Positions 36,680 to 44,284 of a stretch of DNA of 64,000 nucleotides are shown in pieces. Under the pieces are notes generated by a model. That model made no database searches, was not told the origin of the DNA, and saw only the letters and a list, made by a program, of their open reading frames with translations. A program made the translations under genes and the position numbers. The stretch is from JBECKS01 sp964557005. Its GTDB lineage: Bacteria; Pseudomonadota; Gammaproteobacteria; Pseudomonadales; JBECKS01. How positions within the stretch are numbered: position 1 is the first letter of the stretch; the number at the start of each line of letters is the position of its first letter. The stretch is from positions 1-64,000 of the forward strand of contig CAZKYI010000005.1 in NCBI GenBank assembly GCA_964557005.1, written 5' to 3'.

Positions 36680-37453
36680 CTACTGTTGCCCTCTACCTCT
36701 GCTCATTACCCCCGTTCTGCGTGCTTCCAGAATTTCAGGTGTAATGCCTTCCATGTGTGCACGGTTGGCTTTGCTTTCTATTTTTAATCCTTCCGCTAAT
36801 GTGCTTGCGTAGCCTTGATCGATAATGGTTTTTACCGTGTTCAAGGTGATTGGTTCGCACGAGGCAATTTCTTGTGTGAGTTGCAGGCAGGTTGGAATGA
36901 GAGCTTCGGCAGGCACAACACGATTCACCAAGCCCCAGCGTTCTGCGGTGTTGGCATCAAGAAAATTGCCAGTAAAACTCAATTCTTTTGCGCGTCCAAT
37001 GCCAATGATGCGCGGCAGTTTTTGTGACAAACCCCAACCTGGCACAATACCAACGCGACAATGCGTGTCTGCAAATCTGGCATGCTCACTGGCAATCATA
37101 AAGTCGCTCATCATTGCGAGTTCAAAACCACCGGTAATGGCAAATCCATTGATTGCACCAATCAGGGGTTTTTTCAGTTGCGCGAAGGCTTTAATCATAT
37201 GGGTATCTGAAACAGCATCTTCGTTATCCGCTTTTCCACTGCCAAGCTCTTTCAAATCCAGTCCTGCACAAAAGGCTCTTCCTGCACCAGTCAGCACAAT
37301 CGCTTTTACCTTGTCGTTAGCACTGACTGCATAAATAGCTTCGGTGATGGCAGCACGCATGGGGGTATTCAAGGCATTCAATGCGTCTGGACGATTCAGT
37401 GTTAACAGTGCTACACCTTGGTTGATTTCTGTGAGTACGAGTGCGTCAGACAT
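36680..37453 (-). CDS. Crotonase-superfamily protein (enoyl-CoA hydratase-like)
   Basis: 257 residues. The start at 37453 (MSDALVLTEINQGVALLTLN) has AGGAAGG upstream; the long in-frame N-terminal extension of the open frame overlaps the divergent SDR gene and is rejected. CoA-site motifs: GAGRAFCAGLDLKELG and GFAITGGFELAMMSD (first catalytic Glu kept). The second catalytic Glu region, usually PEINLG, reads THCRVGIVPGWG, so classical hydratase chemistry is doubtful. A similar THARVG...PGWGLS pattern is common in an EchA subgroup of lipid degraders. The reaction is unknown. Confidence 0.85.
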   Translation of the reverse strand: MSDALVLTEINQGVALLTLNRPDALNALNTPMRAAITEAIYAVSANDKVKAIVLTGAGRAFCAGLDLKELGSGKADNEDAVSDTHMIKAFAQLKKPLIGAINGFAITGGFELAMMSDFMIASEHARFADTHCRVGIVPGWGLSQKLPRIIGIGRAKELSFTGNFLDANTAERWGLVNRVVPAEALIPTCLQLTQEIASCEPITLNTVKTIIDQGYASTLAEGLKIESKANRAHMEGITPEILEARRTGVMSRGRGQQ

Positions 37454-37547
37454 AAGGCCTTCCTGATTTTTTGTAAAAAATGGGCTTGATAAAAAACAGT
37501 CTGCATCATACCGTGCTTTTTCTTTTTCGGCATGAAGGGATAGATAA

Positions 37548-38312
37548 ATGAAAAATCTGTTTGATTTACAGGGTAAAGTCGCCGTAGTTACAGGAGGCTC
37601 TCGTGGTATTGGTGCCATGATTGCACGCGGCTTTGTTGAGAACGGCGTAAAAGTGTACATCTCGGCGAGGAAAGCACAGGAAGTCGAGGCGGCTGCGGCA
37701 GAATTGAACAAAGCAGGGGAATGTGTTGCGGTAATTGCGGATTTGTCCACGCAAGCAGGGCGTGAGGCTTTGGCGGCGGCCATCACTGAAAGCAAAATTG
37801 ATATTCTGGTGAACAATGCCGGTGCTACCTGGGGAGCGCCTTTTGACAACTTTCCTGAAGATGCGTGGGATAAGGTCATGAACATCAACACCAAGTCTGT
37901 TTTTTATTTAACCCAGTTGTTAACGCCCAAATTGAAAGCAGCAGGCAGTTTTGAAGCGCCTGCCCGAATTATCAATATCGCCTCGGTAGATGGTATTCAT
38001 GTACCTGCGCTGGAAACCTATGCGTACTCAGCCAGCAAAGCCGCCGTGATTCACATGACCAAAGTGCTGGCGCGGCGTTTGGCAGGCGATAACATCAACG
38101 TCAATGCGATTGCACCGGGGCCCTTTGAAAGCAAGATGATGGCTGCAACGCTCAAAAATTTTGGCGATGCGATTGCGCAAACCATTCCACGCAAGCGTAT
38201 TGGTGAACCAGATGATATGGCGGGTACGGCGATTTTTTTAAGTTCGAAAGCCAGTAGCTATATCACAGGCATTACCATTCCTGTTGATGGCGGAATGACT
38301 TCTTGCCGCTAG
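37548..38312 (+). CDS. Short-chain dehydrogenase/reductase
   Basis: A 254-residue classical SDR. The cofactor motif is VVTGGSRGIGAMIA, with NNAGAT, a Ser in NIASVDGIH, and catalytic YAYSASKAA (Tyr-x-x-x-Lys). ARKAQE after beta-2 suggests NADPH preference. It is divergent from the crotonase gene and may share its promoter region. It could be a 3-oxoacyl or alcohol dehydrogenase in lipid catabolism; the substrate is unknown. Confidence 0.88.
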   Translation: MKNLFDLQGKVAVVTGGSRGIGAMIARGFVENGVKVYISARKAQEVEAAAAELNKAGECVAVIADLSTQAGREALAAAITESKIDILVNNAGATWGAPFDNFPEDAWDKVMNINTKSVFYLTQLLTPKLKAAGSFEAPARIINIASVDGIHVPALETYAYSASKAAVIHMTKVLARRLAGDNINVNAIAPGPFESKMMAATLKNFGDAIAQTIPRKRIGEPDDMAGTAIFLSSKASSYITGITIPVDGGMTSCR

Positions 38313-38319
38313 GCAAACA

Positions 38320-38353
38320 GCAAAAACCCTCTCAGACAATGCCTGAGAGGGTT
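38320..38353 (-). terminator. Terminator of the RoxA-like gene
   Basis: An 11-bp stem AACCCTCTCAG / CTGAGAGGGTT with a 7-base loop is followed on the minus strand by TTTTTG. It lies 13 bases past the stop of the diheme gene and may also slow plus-strand transcription from the SDR gene. Confidence 0.85.
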
Positions 38354-38366
38354 AAGTACGACCAGC

Positions 38367-40517
38367 CTAGAGGGTTTTCAGATATTCAATAATTGCGCGA
38401 CGTTCGTTATCGGTCAGCACTGAATTGAACTCATGCCCTTTATTGCTTTGACCATACATGTGGGTGTTATAGATTTTCCTGTCTTCCATTTGTGATCTGG
38501 TTAAAGTGGGTGGGAAGAGAATATTCCATACCAGAATCAGGTTGGAATAAGCCTTGGCAAGGATTTCCTGCGCATAAGGTTTGGCATCTTCTTTTCCAGG
38601 AATGCAGTTGATATAAGGTGTGACAGAAGGATTAAACAAACTGCGTTGCTGGCATTTGATGGTGTCGTATTTCCAGCCAAGTTTGCCGTGATCGTAGGCC
38701 CGGTGGATATTGGTATCAAAACCCATGACGGCAAGTGGTTGATCCCAGCGAGCAGGTGTTGATTTTCTGCGCCACAAAGGAGGGCGATCAGAAGGTTTCA
38801 GCAGTGACCAAAGGTCTGGTATGGAACCATTGTGCATATACGGCGCACTTGCCCAGACTCCGTGTAAAGGTGGTGCCAAATAACCAGGTTTGCGATTACC
38901 GCGCAACTCGACACTGTTTTGTGGGCCGCAATCCTGACTGGTGCCTGCGGTTTGTGGATAACCAAAGAAGTTCTTTTTACCGGCAGATTGGAAGGCCTCA
39001 TTGTTGGTTTCAAGACGCACAGGATCGGTGGCGATAATGTTCATAGGCACAATGTATCCCGCCATACCTTCAAGCAAGGGGGTGTCGAGCCAGGCCTTGT
39101 TATTGACATAGCGTGGTGCATAGGCGCCGTGACAACTGGCACAAGAGCCGTTTCCTTCAGGTTTGGCAACGGGATTTTTTCTTTTTGCTTCCCACATATT
39201 CAGTTCGTGGAACAATTTTGAACCCTGTTCCGCCAAGGCCAAATCGATGGGTTTGGGATAGGCAGGGGCTTTGAGAGTCTCAATCCAGGTATTGGCTGAG
39301 GGCGCATTTTCACGCATCCAGTCTTGCCCGCTTTCACTCAAGGGGCCAAGCAAGCCGCCGAATAAACCAAAGAAAGGCGTGTAGAAAACCATGTCTACAC
39401 GTGGTGCATCCATCGGGAACACACCATCGATAAATTTCACAGGGCGGTGCCCCATATTCCACCATGCGGGTGTATCCATTCCTGCAGTCGAGCCAGAGGT
39501 AATCAAACCTCCTAATTCTTTAGCTGACAGGAATCCTTTATCAGGGAAGAGGAAAGCCAGATTCACATCGCTGGCATTGTTGGTTCCACGCGTACGGTTC
39601 AGGTTTGCAAAGGTCGCCAGCGAAGCCGGATAACCCAGAGGCAGCATATCCCTCAGAAACAAATCCAGATCTGCAAGGCTGCTACCACCGCCGTAGGCCA
39701 GACCCAGACCTTCACCGTCTTGTGCAGTACCAACCACACCACTGTGACAGGCATGGCAAGTGATACCAATCATGCCCGACCATGAGCCGTTCTGATTGCG
39801 TAACTGGGTGAACATTTCAGGCAGTTTGCCGCTACCACCATTGGTACGGTTTGGATCTTCATGCGGCAGTGGGTAAGGGTTGGGGTTCGGACCAAAACCG
39901 GAGCCATAGCGTTCTGCTACCAGCTCGTCGAAGTTGTTAGGCCGCCACAAAAATCCGCCCCAGATAGCCCATAACTTGTTGTATTGCTGGGCAGGGAAGG
40001 TCGAAATACCGAAAGCCCCTTTTACTGTAAACGGATAGTTTCCTGTGAAGAGTGCGGCAACACCCTCGGAACCGGTATCGAGTAGTGCATCGCCATGTTC
40101 AAACCGTTGGCGCAGCTCACCACAGGTTTGCGCTGCACCCTCTTCCTCGGCTAGTACGGAAGGCAGTATGTGGCAGTCCTTCCATGCTGTATTGAAATGA
40201 ACAGCCTTACCCTTGTTTACCCCGGGTTGTACCAAGGATCTGGGGTCAATCGGCAGCGCGGTATTGTCAGGTTTTTGATAACAGAAATCCCAAAGTGCAG
40301 AACCGCCTCGACTACTGCCAATCAGTGCGTCTGGATCATAGTAAGGATTGTCCACATGGTTATAGACCCCATTTGGCATTTTGTTTCCTGGATACCAGGG
40401 CGAACCATAACCGCCACCGCCATAGGCAATGACTTGCGTAGTTGCAGTCAGGCCGAAGCTTAAACAGAAATAAATGGCCGTTTTGATACGGATGTGTGTG
40501 TTGCGTGAGATAAACAT
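38367..40517 (-). CDS. Diheme c-type cytochrome resembling RoxA/RoxB rubber oxygenases
   Basis: A 716-residue exported protein (signal peptide ending near residue 31) with two c-type heme motifs, CHACH at 254-258 and CASCH at 459-463. The 205-residue spacing is close to that in RoxA of Xanthomonas (about 200), and the total length is similar. Other segments typical of the RoxA / diheme peroxidase superfamily are DTPAWWNMGHRP and LHGVWASAPYMHNGSIPDLW. RoxA-type enzymes cleave poly-cis-isoprene. Good SD (AGGGAG) before the ATG. It is 130 bases downstream of a TetR gene on the same strand. The alternative is a diheme peroxidase of another role; the RoxA link rests on architecture only. Confidence 0.6.
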   Translation of the reverse strand: MFISRNTHIRIKTAIYFCLSFGLTATTQVIAYGGGGYGSPWYPGNKMPNGVYNHVDNPYYDPDALIGSSRGGSALWDFCYQKPDNTALPIDPRSLVQPGVNKGKAVHFNTAWKDCHILPSVLAEEEGAAQTCGELRQRFEHGDALLDTGSEGVAALFTGNYPFTVKGAFGISTFPAQQYNKLWAIWGGFLWRPNNFDELVAERYGSGFGPNPNPYPLPHEDPNRTNGGSGKLPEMFTQLRNQNGSWSGMIGITCHACHSGVVGTAQDGEGLGLAYGGGSSLADLDLFLRDMLPLGYPASLATFANLNRTRGTNNASDVNLAFLFPDKGFLSAKELGGLITSGSTAGMDTPAWWNMGHRPVKFIDGVFPMDAPRVDMVFYTPFFGLFGGLLGPLSESGQDWMRENAPSANTWIETLKAPAYPKPIDLALAEQGSKLFHELNMWEAKRKNPVAKPEGNGSCASCHGAYAPRYVNNKAWLDTPLLEGMAGYIVPMNIIATDPVRLETNNEAFQSAGKKNFFGYPQTAGTSQDCGPQNSVELRGNRKPGYLAPPLHGVWASAPYMHNGSIPDLWSLLKPSDRPPLWRRKSTPARWDQPLAVMGFDTNIHRAYDHGKLGWKYDTIKCQQRSLFNPSVTPYINCIPGKEDAKPYAQEILAKAYSNLILVWNILFPPTLTRSQMEDRKIYNTHMYGQSNKGHEFNSVLTDNERRAIIEYLKTL

Positions 40518-40647
40518 AATCAGCTCCCTCTAGCGTTAAAGTAAACATCTTGTTGTTATGGTTTTACTGCTACTTCTTGTTATTTTTCTACTGCAAACTG
40601 CTTGTTTTCAGGGCTTGCCTGAAAATTCCGGATGCGGCTGATACGCC

Positions 40648-41325
40648 TTATTGATTGTGTTGTTCCAGACTTGCGAGTGTTTGGCTACCGAGCAGAAGCA
40701 TTAAAATCTGTCTTTCCAGTAGCTTGATGCGCTCTTTTCTTTTTTCCCTGCCTAAATCCATTGAGTTAATAATGAAGGCAATCCACAAGGAAAAAATGGC
40801 ATCTGCTTCATTTTGTAAATCACGGCCAGATGCCACTTTTTCTTTTTTGGCTGCCTCTTCCATACTTTCACTCATATCCGCACGCATGGAAGCCATTTCA
40901 CGGCGAATCGTTCTGCGAAATTCCAGATTGGGATTAAACCAATGCTGAATCATGGTGCGTAGTACGGTGTCGTACTCTTCCATGTTATCCAGCAGCAAGC
41001 TCGACATATCTGTCATAGCGTGCTCAATCCCCTTGGTATCAATCTTTTGCCTTGTTTGCCTTGCCAGTCGTCTCATGCGTAACAGGCAGTCATCAAGTAA
41101 GGCGAAACCCAAGTCATCCATATCCGAAAAGTGGTTGTAGATAGAAGGCGGAGCAATTTCAGCCGCTCGTGCCACTTCGCGTAAACCAAGTTCCGAGGCT
41201 GGGCGACCGTCTTCTATCAGTTGCCAGGCAGCCATAAGAATCTTGTGACGCAAGGCTTCCTTTCGTTCAGTTCTGCCAGCGCGGCTACTGCTTGCCGTTG
41301 GAGTGGTAGACTTCTTTTTCGCCAT
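40648..41325 (-). CDS. TetR family regulator, FabR-like
   Basis: A 225-residue regulator. A basic low-complexity N-terminus (residues 1-20) precedes the helix-turn-helix SELGLREVARAAEIAPPSIYNHFSDMDDLG, close to the FabR pattern ([20 protein letters not shown]). E. coli FabR senses unsaturated acyl chains. The C-terminal helical domain is less conserved. It is divergent from the LolB-MpaB gene and upstream of the RoxA-like gene. Candidate operators lie at 41354-41367 and 41506-41519, and a copy lies before the carotenoid oxygenase gene. It probably represses oxygenase genes until a lipid ligand is present (inference). Confidence 0.85.
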   Translation of the reverse strand: MAKKKSTTPTASSSRAGRTERKEALRHKILMAAWQLIEDGRPASELGLREVARAAEIAPPSIYNHFSDMDDLGFALLDDCLLRMRRLARQTRQKIDTKGIEHAMTDMSSLLLDNMEEYDTVLRTMIQHWFNPNLEFRRTIRREMASMRADMSESMEEAAKKEKVASGRDLQNEADAIFSLWIAFIINSMDLGREKRKERIKLLERQILMLLLGSQTLASLEQHNQ

Positions 41326-41353
41326 TGCCTGTTATTTCGCTATCTAAATAAAC

Positions 41354-41367
41354 CTTACACATGTTAG
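41354..41367. promoter_or_regulatory. Candidate TetR operator near the regulator gene
   Basis: CTTACACATGTTAG matches 11 of 14 positions of the site at 41506-41519. It lies 28 bases upstream of the TetR start codon, as expected for self-control. Confidence 0.35.
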
Positions 41368-41505
41368 CTAAAATAATTGTGATGGCAAGACCTGATATGA
41401 AAAATATCAGGACAATATCACTACCATGTACAGATAAAGTGTTCATTATTCAGGTTAAGGCGTACATTTGCAGAGCGAGGCGTTGGCAAATGTGCTTGTT
41501 TAAAA

Positions 41506-41519
41506 CTAACAGATGTTAC
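41506..41519. promoter_or_regulatory. Candidate TetR operator before the LolB-MpaB gene
   Basis: CTAACAGATGTTAC contains the palindromic core TAACAGATGTTA (41507-41518), identical on the other strand to the core at 20947-20958. A -10-like TATAGT follows at 41522-41527, so binding here would block the promoter. The remainder of 41326-41577 shows nothing else I can support. Confidence 0.5.
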
Positions 41520-41577
41520 GCTATAGTGTTGTCTTCTTATTCATATTTACAGTGATTGATTACAGGAATACCTGCTT

Positions 41578-43152
41578 ATGAGTGGTCTTGATGATGGTTT
41601 TTATCGGTTGTCTCACCGTTTTGTTTTGATTGTTCTGATAGCTCTGGGGCTGAGTGTTGAGGCCAATGCTGCTGGTAGACCAGTGAATCTGAATACCGAG
41701 CAGCTCACTGAATGGCTGGTTGAAGGGCAAATCAGTCTCAAACAAAAAGGCTTCAGGGAAAAATACTATTTCAGCTGGCAACAGACCAATGAGCAGTTCA
41801 AAGTCAGTCTGCGAGAAAAGAGCATGGTGGGTAAGGTAGTTGCCAGTGAAGCAGGCAGCATATTCCAAACCGAATTTGATGTGCAGACTAACGAGTTCAT
41901 TCAGGTATTAAGAAAGGAAGCTGTTTATGATTCATTGGCTTTCTGGTTGCGTGGTTTGCCGCTCGATTTTGACAACAAAGTCAGCAAAAACAGGGAAGGT
42001 CTGGTTGAGTCTATCGAAGCGGGGCAATGGAAGATTCAATTTAAAGGCCACCAGATATATAACCGTTATCCTTTTCCCCAGAAAATAACCATTGATGGTG
42101 ATAATACCCGTCTCGATATCGAAATCCTCAGAGCAGATACCAACTTTCTGGAGAGTTGGTGTGCGAGCGAGTTCATGCTTGATGACAGTACGCATTACAA
42201 GGCTAACTGGATTAACAGTCAGGAGTTTTGTGAGCAGTTAAAGTTGTTACACAACGATGACCTTGATTTAAAAATGGGCTTCTTTGGCCCCGATTCCATG
42301 ATATGGGAATTGAACCGTTATATTATGCCCCAGGGCTTTGGCGCAGGCAGAGCCTTGTTATTACAGACTGCCCACCCTGTGATCGCCGCAGGAATTGATG
42401 ATCATTCTGAAGTGCGGGCAGACCCTCTTGAGCGCGGCAGAAGAACTTTCAGTTTTATGTACACCATGATGTATGGTTCTGTACCGCAAGCCTTGAATGC
42501 TGCCAATGATGTTCACAAGATTCATCAACAAGTCAGAGGTCGTATTGATGCTGATGATGCAACCGAAGAATTCAAACTGGGCAGCGAATATTACGCCAAC
42601 GAACTGGAGGCGATGATTTGGGTGCAGGCAGTACTTTGGGATACCTTGGTTGTGACCTATGAGCAGTTACAAAGAAAACTTACTTATGAGGAGAAGGAGC
42701 GTTTCTACGAAGAAACGAAATTGTTTGCCATGTTGTTCGGTATTCCGAGAGACAAGATGCCTGCAAACTGGGCAGAATTTGAGCGCTATAACCGTTATAT
42801 GTGGCGGCGACTTGAGGTAAGTCCGGCAGGTAAACAACTGGCTGAAGATCTGTTTGATCAAAGCAATCCTGTGTTGATGGTGCTCATGCCGATTCAGAAA
42901 AATTTTACCAACTACAATCTGCCTCCACGTATTCGTGAACAATATGGTTGGGAGGAAATGGGCTGGTTTGGTAATACCTTTTATAAAAGCGCACGCCTGA
43001 CCGCAAAAGTAGGTGATCGCTTGTTGATTCCACCTTTACGTTATAACCCGGCGTATAAACAGGCGAATGCGCGTGTCAAAGGAAAGCGCAGTTCACGGTT
43101 TACCCGTTATCAATTAAAGATGGGCGTGCATCAGCCCAATCTGGTGAACTGA
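41578..43152 (+). CDS. Exported fusion of a LolB-like domain and an MpaB/Lcp-like (DUF2236) oxygenase domain
   Basis: 524 residues with a signal peptide cleaved near ANAAG (30-33). Residues 45-185 look like LolB: WLVEGQISLKQKGF, FSWQQTNEQFKVSL, DSLAFWLRGLPLDF and YPFPQKITIDGDNTRLDIEI parallel the true LolB at 31534-32163 (TLISFWLRGIPAPE). There is no lipobox Cys. Residues 235-415 match the MpaB/Lcp (DUF2236) family: LLLQTAHPVIAAGIDDHSEV, RADPLERGRRTFSF, and VHKIHQQVRG, which hold the heme-site His and Arg/Thr residues of latex-clearing protein relatives. The C-terminus is basic. The architecture suggests a lipid-holding domain feeding an oxygenase (inference). It has its own promoter with an operator candidate and is convergent with the 2OG gene. 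Confidence 0.72.
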   Translation: MSGLDDGFYRLSHRFVLIVLIALGLSVEANAAGRPVNLNTEQLTEWLVEGQISLKQKGFREKYYFSWQQTNEQFKVSLREKSMVGKVVASEAGSIFQTEFDVQTNEFIQVLRKEAVYDSLAFWLRGLPLDFDNKVSKNREGLVESIEAGQWKIQFKGHQIYNRYPFPQKITIDGDNTRLDIEILRADTNFLESWCASEFMLDDSTHYKANWINSQEFCEQLKLLHNDDLDLKMGFFGPDSMIWELNRYIMPQGFGAGRALLLQTAHPVIAAGIDDHSEVRADPLERGRRTFSFMYTMMYGSVPQALNAANDVHKIHQQVRGRIDADDATEEFKLGSEYYANELEAMIWVQAVLWDTLVVTYEQLQRKLTYEEKERFYEETKLFAMLFGIPRDKMPANWAEFERYNRYMWRRLEVSPAGKQLAEDLFDQSNPVLMVLMPIQKNFTNYNLPPRIREQYGWEEMGWFGNTFYKSARLTAKVGDRLLIPPLRYNPAYKQANARVKGKRSSRFTRYQLKMGVHQPNLVN

Positions 43153-43797
43153 TTACAGAGGCGGGTCGATTTTGTTGTTAGCCGAGCCGTTCAAGCGAAA
43201 CCAACCAGCGATTGAAATTCTCTTGCGTTTGGCAGGCAGCACTTCGTGTGGGAAATCTTCACTGAGGAATACAAGCACAGTGCCTTTTAAGGGTGTGATT
43301 TGGATACCGGCAAAATCTTCGGTGTTTTGATAGAGCACCAGCTCGCCGCCATCTTCCATGTTCCATTCAGGGTTTAGATAAAGCACGATGGATAAAATCC
43401 GGTTCGCTTCACCTTTAAAAGCATCCAGATGGCGTTTATAGAAATCCCCTGCCTGATAAATGGCAAAATGACTTTCAAAAGAAAATAAGCCAAGGAAAAG
43501 ATGGCGATTCAAATAATGTTGTAGTTGCCTGTTCCAGTCCAGCCATGCGCGACCTGCCTGAGACTCGCCGTTAATCCAGCAGATGTCATTGGTTCTTACA
43601 AAATCATTGTGCCTGTGATGGTGCAAACGACCGATGCCTGCAGGGCTGAATTGTTCACTGCGCATCTGCTGTACATGGTCAAGCAAGGCATCACTCAAGT
43701 GAGCATCAAAGGCATTTGGATTGATGCTGTAACCTTGTGTTTGAATATCCTGAGCTATTTTTTGGAACAAGGCATCATTCACTTTCGATGCGTTCAT
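43153..43797 (-). CDS. 2-oxoglutarate/Fe(II)-dependent oxygenase (prolyl-4-hydroxylase-like)
   Basis: A 214-residue double-stranded beta-helix oxygenase. Iron ligands: His and Asp in YKRHLDAFKG and the later His in DFPHEVLPAKRKRISIAGWFR, whose Arg binds 2-oxoglutarate. The start at 43797 (MNASKVNDALFQ) overlaps mgtC by 23 bases. Third gene of the ATP-grasp/MgtC/2OG operon. The substrate could be a protein or peptide side chain. Confidence 0.85.
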   Translation of the reverse strand: MNASKVNDALFQKIAQDIQTQGYSINPNAFDAHLSDALLDHVQQMRSEQFSPAGIGRLHHHRHNDFVRTNDICWINGESQAGRAWLDWNRQLQHYLNRHLFLGLFSFESHFAIYQAGDFYKRHLDAFKGEANRILSIVLYLNPEWNMEDGGELVLYQNTEDFAGIQITPLKGTVLVFLSEDFPHEVLPAKRKRISIAGWFRLNGSANNKIDPPL

Positions 43798-44284
43798 CGG
43801 CAGCGCCTTGTTTTTTGCTCGTTTTACTGTGAACGCCGCGCGTGAGTGATTTGATGCGATCTTCCAGCACATCGACACCATAGAGAATAATCACCACCAG
43901 TATGGAGAGTTTTATGGCAGCCGTTTCATGATCGGTTGCAATCAATACGCCGAGTGAAGCAATCACCCAAATGGTCGCTGCAGAAGTGACACCCAGAACC
44001 ATGCCATCTTTGGAAAGCATTACTCCTGCGCCCAGAAAGCCAATTCCTGTAATGATTTGGCCAATTACACGCGAAGGATCAACATTGTCTCCAGTCAATG
44101 TAAAGGTTGCTGTTAGAAAAAGATAAGTGCCGAGAATAATCAGCGAAGAAGTACGAATACCGACAGGTTTTCCGCGCAGTTGTCGTTCAAGACCGATGAT
44201 GGCACCACAGAAAATAGCCGTGAAAATGTTGTGCCATTTAAAAGGGGAAACATCCAGAAATTGTACGATGGTCTCTATAGTCAT
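43775..44284 (-). CDS. MgtC/SapB family membrane protein
   Basis: 169 residues with four to five helices and the MgtC-family core IFCGAIIGLERQLRGKPVGIRTSSLI and GIGFLGAGVMLS. MgtC proteins affect Mg2+ stress and F-type ATPase in pathogens; general members are of unknown function. The ATG shares one base with the stop of the ATP-grasp gene (TAATG). The C-terminal 20 residues are hydrophilic and overlap the next gene. Confidence 0.88.
   Translation of the reverse strand: MTIETIVQFLDVSPFKWHNIFTAIFCGAIIGLERQLRGKPVGIRTSSLIILGTYLFLTATFTLTGDNVDPSRVIGQIITGIGFLGAGVMLSKDGMVLGVTSAATIWVIASLGVLIATDHETAAIKLSILVVIILYGVDVLEDRIKSLTRGVHSKTSKKQGAADERIESE

Noticed and set aside
37454..37894. N-terminal extension of the crotonase frame
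   Set aside because: It overlaps the SDR coding region on the other strand and is unlike crotonases; the ribosome site before 37453 fits the short form.
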